Positions 28,281-36,761 of a DNA stretch of 64,000 nucleotides are shown here, one piece after another. Positions within the stretch are counted from its first letter, which is position 1. Every line of letters begins with the position of its first letter. Both the position numbers and the translations under genes were made by a program. This DNA is from Bradyrhizobium sp. CB2312 (GTDB lineage: Bacteria; Pseudomonadota; Alphaproteobacteria; Rhizobiales; Xanthobacteraceae): the NCBI RefSeq assembly GCF_029714425.1, contig NZ_CP121668.1:3679501-3743500 (forward strand), read 5' to 3'. Below the pieces are notes generated by a model. The model was not told the DNA's origin. It was given only the letters and a program-made list of their open reading frames with translations, and made no database searches.

Positions 28281-29294
28281 TTAGGCCGAGGCGGCGTGGC
28301 GGAGCTCGCCATGGCGCTCGCGGAACAGCTTGTCCTCCCAGGCCAGCGCATGGGCCGCGATGGTCTCGAGGCCGTCATATTGCGGCCTCCAGTCGAGCAG
28401 GCAGCGGATGCGGCTGGTGTCGGCGACCATGGTCATGATGTCGCCGGGCCGACGCGGAGCGTATTGCACGGCGAAGCTGCGGCCCGAGACCCGGCGCACC
28501 GCGTCGATGGTCTCCAGCACCGAATAGCCGCGGCCATAGCCGCAATTCAGCGTGGTCGAGGCGCCGCCGTTGCGAAGATAGGCCAGCGCGGAGCGATGGG
28601 CCTGCGAGAGGTCCGTGACGTGGATGAAGTCGCGGATGCAGCTGCCGTCGGGGGTCGGATAGTCAGTGCCGAACACGTCGATCTTGGCGCGCTGGCCGGT
28701 CGCGGCTTCCACCGCGATCTTGAGCAGATGGGTGGCGCCGACGGTGGCAAGCCCGATGCGCGCCTGCGGATCGGCGCCGGCGACGTTGAAATAGCGCAAG
28801 GTCACGTACTGCATGCCGTAGGCGGCGGCGACGTCGTGCAGCATGATCTCGGTCATCAGCTTCGAGGACCCGTAAGGCGACAGCGGCCGCGTCGGCGCGT
28901 GCTCGGGCACCGGCACCTGGTCCGGATCGCCGTAGACGGCGGCGGTCGAGGAGAAGATGAAGCGCCCGATGCCGCGCTTGACCGCGACGTTGAGCAGATT
29001 GCGCGCGGTCGTGAAATTGTTGCGGTAATAGCCGAGCGGATCGCGCATCGAATCCGGCACCACGACGGAGCCGGCGAAATGGATGATGCTCTCGATGTCG
29101 TGCTGGGCGATCACGCCTTCGAGCAGGTTCTCGTCGCCGGCATCGCCAATGAACAGCGGCACGCCTTCGGGGAGGTAAGCGGAGAAACCGGTAGAGAGAT
29201 CGTCGACCACGACGACATCCTCGCCGGCTTCCGCCAGCGTCAGGACCGTGTGACTTCCGATATAGCCGGCACCGCCGGTGACTAGCACAGTCAT
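28281..29294 (-). CDS. galE: UDP-glucose 4-epimerase GalE
   Basis: A 337-aa extended SDR that interconverts UDP-glucose and UDP-galactose in the cytosol. The NAD loop GGAGYIGSHT is at residues 7–16, STAAVYG near 122, and the Tyr-Lys pair in PYGSSKLMTE near 146. Also typical are RYFNVAGADP and HVTDLSQAHRSAL. Normal length. It supplies galactose residues for surface polysaccharides. It is divergent from the LpcC-like glycosyltransferase. Confidence 0.92.
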   Translation of the reverse strand: MTVLVTGGAGYIGSHTVLTLAEAGEDVVVVDDLSTGFSAYLPEGVPLFIGDAGDENLLEGVIAQHDIESIIHFAGSVVVPDSMRDPLGYYRNNFTTARNLLNVAVKRGIGRFIFSSTAAVYGDPDQVPVPEHAPTRPLSPYGSSKLMTEIMLHDVAAAYGMQYVTLRYFNVAGADPQARIGLATVGATHLLKIAVEAATGQRAKIDVFGTDYPTPDGSCIRDFIHVTDLSQAHRSALAYLRNGGASTTLNCGYGRGYSVLETIDAVRRVSGRSFAVQYAPRRPGDIMTMVADTSRIRCLLDWRPQYDGLETIAAHALAWEDKLFRERHGELRHAASA

Positions 29295-29420
29295 GATCTC
29301 ACCCGTCTTCGATCAACGCGGGATGCTAGCGTTTGCGTGGTGAAGAGGGGGTATCGGCGCGGCCGAACTGGTCACTATGCTTAATGTTGCGTATAGGGGC
29401 TTTGCGAAACGGAGTGTGAC

Positions 29421-30458
29421 GTGGCGAATTCCCCCGGCGACCTCGAACTGATCGTGCCAAATCTGCACAGGCGCTATTCCGGGGTCACCGCGACCAACCG
29501 GATGGTTGCGCCCCGGCTGGCGAAGCTGTTTCGCGCGGCCTGGTTGGGCACCGACGCGCCGGAGGGGATCGCAACGATGAGCGGTGCCGATCTCCTGAAA
29601 TTGTGGCGACGCAGGACGCCGCTGATCTGGCACGCGCGGCGCAACAACGAGATGATCGCGGGCGTCGTGCTGCGCGCGCTCGGCTGGCCGCTCAAGCTCG
29701 TCTTCACCTCGGCGGCGCAGCGGCATCACACCTGGATCACGCGCTGGCTGATCCGCCGCATGGACGCGATCATCGCGACGAGCGAGATCTCGGCCTCGTT
29801 CCTGAAGGTGAAGTCCACCGTGATCCCGCATGGCGTCGACACCGACGTCTACGCGCCGCCGATCGATCGCGCTGCTGCCTTCGCGGAAGCCGCGCTGCCG
29901 GGCCGCTACGCCATCGGCTGCTTCGGCCGCGTCCGCGCGCAGAAGGGCACCGACCTGTTCGTCGATGCGATGTGCCGCCTGCTGCCGCGCTATCCGGATT
30001 TCGCTGCGGTCATCGTCGGCCAGATCACGCCGGAGCAAACGCCTTTCGCAAATGACCTGAAGAAGCGCATCGAGGCCGCCGGCCTGCAATCGCGTATCGT
30101 CATCACCGGCGAATTGCCGATCGAGGACGTGCAGCGCTGGTATCAGCGGCTGACGATCTACGCCTTCACCTCGCGCAACGAAGGTTTTGGCCTGACCCTG
30201 ATCGAGGCGATGGCGACAGGCAGCGCACTGGTCGCCGCCCGCGCCGGCGCCGCCGGGCTGGTGGTCGAGGATGGCGTGACCGGCGTGCTGATCCCGACGG
30301 GCGACGCTGATGCGTTGGCCGCGGCCGTGGAGCCGTTGATGCGCGACGTGGCTGCAGCGACCGCCATGGGCGAGCGCGGGCGAGCACGGGTGCTCGACCA
30401 ATTCAGCCTCGATGCTGAAGCAAAGCGGATCGGCGAGGTCTATCGGCCGCTGCTCTGA
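29421..30458 (+). CDS. lpcC: Glycosyltransferase family 4, LpcC-like LPS-core mannosyltransferase
   Basis: A 345-aa GT-B enzyme. The start LELIVPNLHRRYSGVTATNR is characteristic of rhizobial LpcC, which adds the mannose next to inner Kdo in the LPS core. The C-terminal half has the GT4 donor site: GCFGRVRAQKGTDLFVDAM and the E-x7-E motif in RNEGFGLTLIEAMA. A GTG start at 29421 is used because no ATG is available before the conserved region. The symbol rests on similarity to that family and on the core-gene surroundings (waaF, hldD, hldE). It is cytosolic or peripheral on the inner membrane. Confidence 0.78.
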   Translation: MANSPGDLELIVPNLHRRYSGVTATNRMVAPRLAKLFRAAWLGTDAPEGIATMSGADLLKLWRRRTPLIWHARRNNEMIAGVVLRALGWPLKLVFTSAAQRHHTWITRWLIRRMDAIIATSEISASFLKVKSTVIPHGVDTDVYAPPIDRAAAFAEAALPGRYAIGCFGRVRAQKGTDLFVDAMCRLLPRYPDFAAVIVGQITPEQTPFANDLKKRIEAAGLQSRIVITGELPIEDVQRWYQRLTIYAFTSRNEGFGLTLIEAMATGSALVAARAGAAGLVVEDGVTGVLIPTGDADALAAAVEPLMRDVAAATAMGERGRARVLDQFSLDAEAKRIGEVYRPLL

Positions 30459-30647
30459 AACGTCGTTTCCAGGGCCGCAGAGCAAAAATCGCGAAAACAA
30501 CCCCATGCACAGTAGCCGGTGCCAGCAGATGGCTTGACGGCCGGCGATGCTCTTATTCTGATTTTACGAAAATATTTTGACTCGTCGGGCAAAACACCGG
30601 CAGGATGTCATCATCGGCACCGCCTCGACGGCCGTGCGCGGTCAGCT

Positions 30648-31046
30648 TCACATTGGGCAGCGCACATACGGCATTTGCACCGGCACTGGATCCTTTGAGC
30701 TGAGCGTGATGTTGTTTTCGCCGGAGAATGTCAGATCGAATGTCACGTCTGAAATCGAGACGCCGTCCGAGCACGACGCGATCAGCCGCATGTTTGGCCC
30801 ATCTTCGTGCAATGATCTGACGGTGCATTTTTCAAATGTGCCGGTGATTTGCTTGCCCTGGACGATCAAGCCGCCGGCGTGGAGATCAGCATCTTTCTTG
30901 AAGGCGAGCTTGTCGTTCTCTTTGGTGAACATTTGGCCACAGGCCGAGGCGTCGATCGACCAGGCTCCGTTCAAATCCGCAGCCTGTATCGAGGCCGATT
31001 GCGTCACGAGAAGTAGTACCGTCACCAGGGGATTGAAGGTCCTCAT
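30648..31046 (-). CDS. Secreted protein of unknown function, 132 aa
   Basis: A Sec signal peptide (residues 1–23, SASIQAAD cleavage region) precedes a small periplasmic domain of about 110 residues rich in strands: LNGAWSIDASACGQMF…TGTFEKCTVRSLHEDGPNMRLIASCSDGVSISD. The start DLNGAWSID resembles the first strand of lipocalin-like small beta-barrels (many begin with G-x-W), and four Cys residues could form disulfides. No function can be given. The gap before it (30459–30647) includes a run, ttttgactcgtcgggcaaaa, that looks like a common intergenic remnant. Confidence 0.65.
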   Translation of the reverse strand: MRTFNPLVTVLLLVTQSASIQAADLNGAWSIDASACGQMFTKENDKLAFKKDADLHAGGLIVQGKQITGTFEKCTVRSLHEDGPNMRLIASCSDGVSISDVTFDLTFSGENNITLSSKDPVPVQMPYVRCPM

Positions 31047-31304
31047 GAAACTCTCCGACTAGAGGGGTAAGGTCGCTCAATCAGCTTCTTCGATGCAGGC
31101 GCAGTAAGACGTGGTCCTTCATATCGGGCGTGATCGGTGTGACCCCGGTTCAGCCCCGGCAAGTGACAGCTGCGCTGCCCTTTCTCCGCCATGCGCTCGA
31201 ATGTCTTTGCGCTTCGGTGTCTTCCGAACTGACGGGCGTTCGATCATCATGGCAAGGACTATGCGCCGCAGCCTGTGTTCTCTTGATCTGGATCAATCCT
31301 GAAG

Positions 31305-31514
31305 TTGCCTCTCTGCTACGGCACCAAATATGGCGCGCAGCAATACTTCGACTGGTTCAAATACGAGTTCTGGCGCTTCGTGTTCGTCCAGCAGGAGGTC
31401 GAGAAGTTGGCAATGACCGCGATTGCATTTCCGCCGATGCAGAAGGGCGCGAGCTTCAACCTCGATGCCGTCAAGTCCAAAATCGAGGCTGCAAGAACGG
31501 CGATGGCAAAATGA
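31305..31514 (+). pseudogene. C-terminal remnant of an arylsulfatase-like gene
   Basis: A 69-codon open frame starting at a TTG has a coding look and ends like many alphaproteobacterial arylsulfatases: EFWRFVFVQQEVEKLA followed by FPPMQKGASFNLDAVKSKI. The sulfatase active-site Cys motif and the rest of the protein (about 500 aa) are missing, and no good start codon or ribosome site is seen, so this is most likely what is left of a deleted gene. The surrounding 31047–31630 shows no other gene that I can support. Confidence 0.45.
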
Positions 31515-31630
31515 GCTGTGTTGACGATAGTCATGAATGGGGCGGCCCGGATACGGGCCGGCCAGCGCCCTGAGGCGACGTGCAGCAATGTTGGCTCAAT
31601 GGTCGCCTTTGGGAGCCAGGCGGTCCCGAC

Positions 31631-31692
31631 TCAAGCGCGATGAGATCAGGGTGGAGCGTCATCGCGCTTCAGTTTGCTGTTTGAGCACGATC
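31631..31692. repeat. 'aagcgcgatgag' palindromic repeat, partial copy running into waaF
   Basis: tcaagcgcgatgag pairs with gtcatcgcgcttc, and the following ttgctgtttgagcacgatc matches the same position of the full copy at 51025–51155. The last five codons and the stop of waaF lie inside it. Confidence 0.7.
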
Positions 31693-32736
31693 CCCGAGCA
31701 CCCGCTCCGCAATCCCCACCACCTCGCTCGCTGCGATATCCCGCATGCAGCGGTGGTCGTTCACCTTGCAGATCGTGCGTTGACAGGGCTGGCAGGACAG
31801 CACGCTCTTGTCCTGGACCACGGTTGCGGCAAGGCCGTTGAGGGGGGCCCAGAGATAGGGGCTGGTCGGGCCGAAAATGCCCATGGTGGGGGTGCCCAAG
31901 GCGGCGGCGATATGCATCAGGCCGGAATCGTTGGTGATGGCGACGCCGGCGGCGGCCATGGCGAGGACGCCGTTGCGCAGATCGTTGCCCGTGAGGTCGC
32001 GGACATGAGGACCGCCCGCTGCGACGATCTCCTGGGCGAGGCCCTTTTCAGCGGGGCCGCCGACCACCCAGACCTCGAGCCCGCGCTCAGCCAGCAGCCG
32101 GGCAGCCTCCGGATAGTAGGTCCAGCGTTTTGAGACGCCGACCGAGCCGGGGGCCAGCGCTACGGCGGCCCCGGCGCTCAGCCCATTGGCCTCGCGCCAG
32201 CGGGCAATCTCCTCGGCCGGAACCCGCAATTGCGGCACCGGCCATTCCGGGGGCAGGGGCGCGCCGTCGGGCTGGGCCAGGGCGGCATTCTCGTCGATGA
32301 AGCGGGGGAGCTTTCTTTCACCCCAGCGCCAATGGTTGATCAGGCCGAACCGGAACTCGCCGACCCAGCCGACTCGTTCGGGGATGCCGGCCAGCGTCGG
32401 CGCAATGGCTGCCTTCCAGGTTCGGGGCAGCACCAGGGCCGTGCCGTAGTTTTCCGCCCGCAGCAGCCTTGCCAGGCCGAACTGGCGGCGCACCGCGAGC
32501 CGGCTGCGCGGCAGGTCCCAGACGATGCCTCGGCGGACCCCGGGCATGTAATCCACAAGGGGGGCGCACAGGGTGGTGGTCAGGAGATCGACCGGCCGGT
32601 TCGGCCAGCGTTCCCTTAGAACCCGGACTACGGTGTGATTCCGGACGAAATCGCCGATCCACATGTAGGGAATGATCAGGATCGGGCGCGTGTCGTCCCG
32701 ATCTGCATCTCCACTAAGTTGCGAATCAATGTTCAT
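31669..32736 (-). CDS. waaF: ADP-heptose:LPS heptosyltransferase II, WaaF (glycosyltransferase family 9)
   Basis: A 355-aa GT9 enzyme that adds the second heptose to the LPS inner core on the cytosolic face. Seen: ILIIPYMWIGDFVRNHTVVRVL (acceptor-side Rossmann), ALAPGSVGVSKRW in the middle, VVGGPAEKGLAQEI, and the donor-site TNDSGLMHIAAALGTPTMGIFGPTSP. WaaC and WaaF share these marks; the WaaF name is chosen on overall length and C-terminal Cys-rich CQPCQRTICKVNDHRCMRDI. The extreme C-terminus is encoded in a palindromic repeat. It is divergent from hldD across 155 bases. Confidence 0.85.
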   Translation of the reverse strand: MNIDSQLSGDADRDDTRPILIIPYMWIGDFVRNHTVVRVLRERWPNRPVDLLTTTLCAPLVDYMPGVRRGIVWDLPRSRLAVRRQFGLARLLRAENYGTALVLPRTWKAAIAPTLAGIPERVGWVGEFRFGLINHWRWGERKLPRFIDENAALAQPDGAPLPPEWPVPQLRVPAEEIARWREANGLSAGAAVALAPGSVGVSKRWTYYPEAARLLAERGLEVWVVGGPAEKGLAQEIVAAGGPHVRDLTGNDLRNGVLAMAAAGVAITNDSGLMHIAAALGTPTMGIFGPTSPYLWAPLNGLAATVVQDKSVLSCQPCQRTICKVNDHRCMRDIAASEVVGIAERVLGDRAQTAN

Positions 32737-32814
32737 TCGTTAATAGGACCGGACGAGCTTGGTATGGCAGTTCGGTTAGCCGCTCCGGGTCGACAGGTAA
32801 AGCCGGGACAGCGT

Positions 32815-32851
32815 CGATCCAAAACCGCTTACACTTTGGCGGATCATGCGC
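32815..32851. repeat. Fragment of the 'aagcgcgatgag' repeat family upstream of hldD
   Basis: gatccaaaaccgcttacactttggcggatcatgcgct closely resembles the 3' part of the full repeat (ggaaaaccgctgcgcactttt then ccggatcatgc at 51120–51150). Its own ends are complementary. It lies about 40 bases before the hldD start. Confidence 0.5.
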
Positions 32852-32891
32852 TAGGGCAGGACCGGGCCGCAAAAATCGGGCAGGTATTGGA

Positions 32892-33872
32892 ATGTTGCTG
32901 GTGACCGGCGGGGCCGGTTTTATCGGATCGAATGTCGTGGCCGCGCTCAATGACGCCGGCCGCAGCGACGTCGTGGTCTGCGATCTGCTCGGCAATGACG
33001 GCAAGTGGCGGAATCTCGCCAAGCGCCAGCTTGTGGATATCGTCCCTCCGGCCGAGCTGCTCGACTGGCTGAAGGGCCGCAAGCTCGACGCCATGATCCA
33101 TCTCGGGGCCATTTCCGCGACCACCGCGACCGACGGTGATCTCGTGTTCGAGACCAACTTCCGCATGTCGATGCGTCTTCTGGACTGGTGCACGGCCGGC
33201 GCCGTGCCGTTCATCTATGCGTCCTCGGCGGCGACTTATGGTGATGGCGAGGCCGGCTTTGACGACGACGCCTCGTTGCCGGCACTGAAAAAGCTACGGC
33301 CGATGAATCTCTACGGCTGGAGCAAGCACATGTTCGATCTCGCGGTCGCCGAGCGCATCGCGCGCGGCGAGAAGCTGCCGCCGCAATGGGCGGGGCTGAA
33401 ATTCTTCAACGTGTTCGGACCGAACGAGTACCACAAGGGTACGATGATGAGCGTGCTGGCGCGCCGCTTCGACGACGTCAAAGCGGGGCGCAACGTGCAG
33501 CTGTTCAAGTCGCACCGCGAGGGCATCGCCGACGGCGACCAGCGCCGCGATTTCATCTATGTCGACGACGTCGTGCGCGTCGTCATGTGGCTGCTGGCGA
33601 CGCCATCGGTGTCGGGCCTCTTCAACGTCGGAACCGGCAAGGCGCGCAGCTTCAGGGATCTGATGCTGGCCGCCTATGCCGCGCTCGGCACCAGGCCCAA
33701 CATCGAATATGTCGAGATGCCCGAGAGCATCCGCAACGCTTACCAGTACTTCACCCAGAGCAAGGTCGATCGCCTGCACCGCGCCGGCTATAACGGCGGC
33801 TTCACGCCGCTCGAGGACGCGGTGAAGGCCTATGTCGGCGATTATCTCGACCGGCCCGACCGTTTCCGCTGA
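32892..33872 (+). CDS. hldD: ADP-L-glycero-D-manno-heptose 6-epimerase HldD
   Basis: A 326-aa extended SDR making ADP-L-glycero-D-manno-heptose, the precursor used by WaaC/WaaF. The NADP loop [10 protein letters not shown] is at residues 6–15, [15 protein letters not shown] follows near 116, and the Tyr/Lys pair is in [11 protein letters not shown] near 143. [19 protein letters not shown] is typical of HldD. hldE begins 13 bases after the stop. Confidence 0.93.
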   Translation: MLLVTGGAGFIGSNVVAALNDAGRSDVVVCDLLGNDGKWRNLAKRQLVDIVPPAELLDWLKGRKLDAMIHLGAISATTATDGDLVFETNFRMSMRLLDWCTAGAVPFIYASSAATYGDGEAGFDDDASLPALKKLRPMNLYGWSKHMFDLAVAERIARGEKLPPQWAGLKFFNVFGPNEYHKGTMMSVLARRFDDVKAGRNVQLFKSHREGIADGDQRRDFIYVDDVVRVVMWLLATPSVSGLFNVGTGKARSFRDLMLAAYAALGTRPNIEYVEMPESIRNAYQYFTQSKVDRLHRAGYNGGFTPLEDAVKAYVGDYLDRPDRFR

Positions 33873-33885
33873 GACTTCAGGACCC

Positions 33886-35370
33886 ATGGTGACGCCCATT
33901 CTCGATTTCGATGCCCTCGCGCAAGCCATCTCAGGCCGCACGGTGCTGTGCATCGGCGACATCATGCTGGACGAGTTCGTCTATGGCGAGGTGTCGCGGA
34001 TTTCGCCGGAAGCACCGGCGCCCGTCATCGCGGCACAGCGCAGCGAGATCCATATCGGTGGCGCCGGCAACGTCGCGCGCAATGTCGCCTCGCTCGGCGC
34101 GCGCTGCGTCTTCGTCGGCCTCGTCGGCGAGGACGATGCGGGCAAGCGGCTCGCCTCCGCGCTCGCGGACCATGCCGGCATCGAAAGTGTGCTGGTGTGC
34201 GACCCCTCGCGGCCGACGACGCGAAAAGTCCGCTTCGTCTCCGAGCATTTCTCCACCCACATGCTGCGTGCGGACTGGGAGCAGGCGGTCGCAGCCTCGG
34301 GCGACATCGAGACCAGGCTGATCGAAACGATCCTGACGCTGATTGCGCGCGCCGACATCGTGCTGCTCTCGGACTACGCCAAGGGCGTGCTGACCGCGCG
34401 GGTGATCCGCCACACCATCGATGCGGCGCGAGAAGCCGGCAAGCCGGTGATCGTCGATCCCAAGAGCCTGAACTGGGCGATCTATCGCGGCGCCACGCTG
34501 CTCACGCCCAACCGCAAGGAATTTGCCGAGGCGACGCGCAGCCGCGCCGACACGCCGCAAGCCATCGTCGATGCCAGCGAGGACGTGATGCGGCTCGCCG
34601 ATTGCGAGGCGATCCTGGTCACGCAAGGCGAGCACGGCATGACACTAGTGCCGCGCAATGGCGAGTCCGTTCATGTTCCGGCTTTCCCCGTGAAGGTGCG
34701 CGATGTCTCCGGCGCCGGCGACACCGTCGCCGCGGCGCTTGCCGTGTCGCTTGCCGCAGACGCGGACTGGGATACGGCGCTGCGCATGGCCAGTGCGGCT
34801 GCGGCCGTTGCCGTCGGCAAGCAGGGCACCGCCAGCGTTAGCGTGGCCGAGTTGCGGCGGAAGATCCTGCCGCATGCTTATCTTGCGGCCGAGGAGAAGA
34901 TCGTGCTCGAGCCGGGCGCGCTCGATGCGCAGCTCGCCGAATGGCGGCGGCAAGGTCAGCGCATCGGCTTCACCAATGGCTGCTTCGACATCCTGCATCC
35001 CGGCCACGTCAAGGTGCTGACCGCGGCACGTGCCGCCTGCGACCGCCTGATCGTTGGTCTCAACAGCGATGCCTCGGTGCGGCGGCTGAAGGGCGCCGAA
35101 CGTCCGGTGCAGGACGAACGCGCGCGCGCGGAAGTGCTGGCTGCGCTCGAAGCCGTCGATCTCGTCGTCATCTTCGAGGAGGACACGCCGATCGACCTGA
35201 TCACCCGCATCAAGCCGAGCGCGCTGGTGAAAGGCGGCGACTACACCCGTGAGCAGGTGGTCGGTCATGAGGTCGTCGAGGCCGCGGGCGGGGTGGTGGT
35301 GCTGGTCGACATCCTCCAGGGTTTCAGTACGACGGCGCTGGTCCACCGCGCGCGGGGAGGGGCCAAGTGA
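33886..35370 (+). CDS. hldE: Bifunctional heptose-7-phosphate kinase / heptose-1-phosphate adenylyltransferase HldE
   Basis: A 494-aa two-domain enzyme. Residues 1–315 are a PfkB-type sugar kinase ([35 protein letters not shown], and the anion hole [15 protein letters not shown]). Residues 345–480 are a nucleotidyltransferase with [17 protein letters not shown] and [12 protein letters not shown]. It performs the C7 phosphorylation and C1 adenylylation of ADP-heptose synthesis. ATG 33886 is chosen over an in-frame upstream extension overlapping hldD. Its stop overlaps the GTG start of the ligase gene. Confidence 0.95.
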   Translation: MVTPILDFDALAQAISGRTVLCIGDIMLDEFVYGEVSRISPEAPAPVIAAQRSEIHIGGAGNVARNVASLGARCVFVGLVGEDDAGKRLASALADHAGIESVLVCDPSRPTTRKVRFVSEHFSTHMLRADWEQAVAASGDIETRLIETILTLIARADIVLLSDYAKGVLTARVIRHTIDAAREAGKPVIVDPKSLNWAIYRGATLLTPNRKEFAEATRSRADTPQAIVDASEDVMRLADCEAILVTQGEHGMTLVPRNGESVHVPAFPVKVRDVSGAGDTVAAALAVSLAADADWDTALRMASAAAAVAVGKQGTASVSVAELRRKILPHAYLAAEEKIVLEPGALDAQLAEWRRQGQRIGFTNGCFDILHPGHVKVLTAARAACDRLIVGLNSDASVRRLKGAERPVQDERARAEVLAALEAVDLVVIFEEDTPIDLITRIKPSALVKGGDYTREQVVGHEVVEAAGGVVVLVDILQGFSTTALVHRARGGAK

Positions 35371-36677
35371 CAGCTCAAATGACCGACCGGGCGGCGGTGC
35401 CGCCCGGGGAGACGACCACCCAGATGCTGTCGCGGCGCTTGCGCAGCCCGGCGGCCTGGTGCGAGGCGGCCGACCTGTTCGCGATCCTGACCGTGGTCGC
35501 GTTGCCCTGGTCGACCTCGCTGACGGCGATCTTCAACGTCGCGTTCCTCATCTGCATGGTGCCGTTCCTCGACCTCAGGGCATTCCTGCAATCGCTGAAG
35601 CGACCGATTTGCGCGGCGCCGATCGCGCTGGTGCTGCTCGCGCTGGCGGGCACGCTGTGGTCGGAAGCGGACTGGGGCGCGCGCCTCTATGCGCTCAGTC
35701 CGACCGCCAAGCTGCTGGTGCTGCCGGCGATGCTCTATCATTTCGAGCGCTCGCCGCGCGGACACTGGATGTTCGTCGCCTTCCTGGTGTCCTGCGCGCT
35801 GCTGTCGGTGATGTCCTGGCTGGTCGCGTTCTATCCCGACCTGACGCTCAAGCCCGACCACTCCGAACGCGGCATCTTCGTCAAGAACTACATCAACCAG
35901 AGCCAGGAATTCGCGCTGTGCGCGGTCGGTCTGGCTTTTCCGATCGTGACGCTGCTGCGCCAGAAGCGCTATTGGTTCGCAGGCTTGCTGATCGCGCTGG
36001 CGCTGAGCTTCTTCGTCAACATGGCTTTCGTGGTGGTGTCGCGCACCGCGCTCGTCACCGTTCCGATCATGTTCGGCGTGTTCGCGCTACTGCACCTACG
36101 ATGGCGCAGCATCGCGATCATCTGCGCGGCGCTGCTCGTCGGCGCCGTTCTCGCCTGGCAGGCCTCGCCGCAATTGCGCAAGACCGTCGATACCTTTGCC
36201 AGCGACTACACGCGCTATAAGGAAAAGGGCGAGCCGACTTCGGCGGGCCTGCGGCTCGAATTCTGGCGGAAATCCCTCGGCTTCTTCGCGGAAGCGCCGA
36301 TCAAGGGGCACGGCACCGGCTCGACGCGCCGGCTGTTCGAGCAGGTTGCCACGCCGGGTGGCCAGTACCTCGCGTCCGCCGAGGTGATCGGCAATCCACA
36401 TAACCAGACGCTGAACGTCGCCGTGCAATGGGGCGTCACCGGTATCGTCATTCTCTTCGCGATCTGGATCCTGCATCTGCGCCTGTTCCGCGGCGACGGG
36501 CTCGCCACCTGGGTTGGCCTTCTGGTCGTGGTCCAGAACGTCTTCACCTCGCTGTTCAACTCCCACCTGTTCGACTATCACGAGGGCTGGATGTACGTGA
36601 TCGGCGTCGGCGTTGCCGGCGGCATGGTGATCCGGGAGCAACAGGCCGAGGCGAAGCTGGGGGAAGCCGGTTCCTGA
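35367..36677 (+). CDS. O-antigen ligase-family protein (WaaL-like)
   Basis: A 436-aa inner-membrane protein with about twelve hydrophobic segments and a large periplasmic loop before the last ones. The stretch [13 protein letters not shown]…[22 protein letters not shown] carries the conserved His of the Wzy_C/O-antigen ligase family. The likely role is joining undecaprenyl-linked O-antigen to lipid A-core; O-antigen polymerase is the other option. The GTG start at 35367 overlaps the hldE stop by 4 bases, so the two are translationally coupled. Confidence 0.8.
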   Translation: MTAQMTDRAAVPPGETTTQMLSRRLRSPAAWCEAADLFAILTVVALPWSTSLTAIFNVAFLICMVPFLDLRAFLQSLKRPICAAPIALVLLALAGTLWSEADWGARLYALSPTAKLLVLPAMLYHFERSPRGHWMFVAFLVSCALLSVMSWLVAFYPDLTLKPDHSERGIFVKNYINQSQEFALCAVGLAFPIVTLLRQKRYWFAGLLIALALSFFVNMAFVVVSRTALVTVPIMFGVFALLHLRWRSIAIICAALLVGAVLAWQASPQLRKTVDTFASDYTRYKEKGEPTSAGLRLEFWRKSLGFFAEAPIKGHGTGSTRRLFEQVATPGGQYLASAEVIGNPHNQTLNVAVQWGVTGIVILFAIWILHLRLFRGDGLATWVGLLVVVQNVFTSLFNSHLFDYHEGWMYVIGVGVAGGMVIREQQAEAKLGEAGS

Positions 36678-36761
36678 ACGGCCGCGCGGCTGGCAACTCC
36701 TGCGGAGATGGGTTATCAGCGCGGTCAGGTTGCACCTAGCTGGATTTTCATCGGTCGTCGG

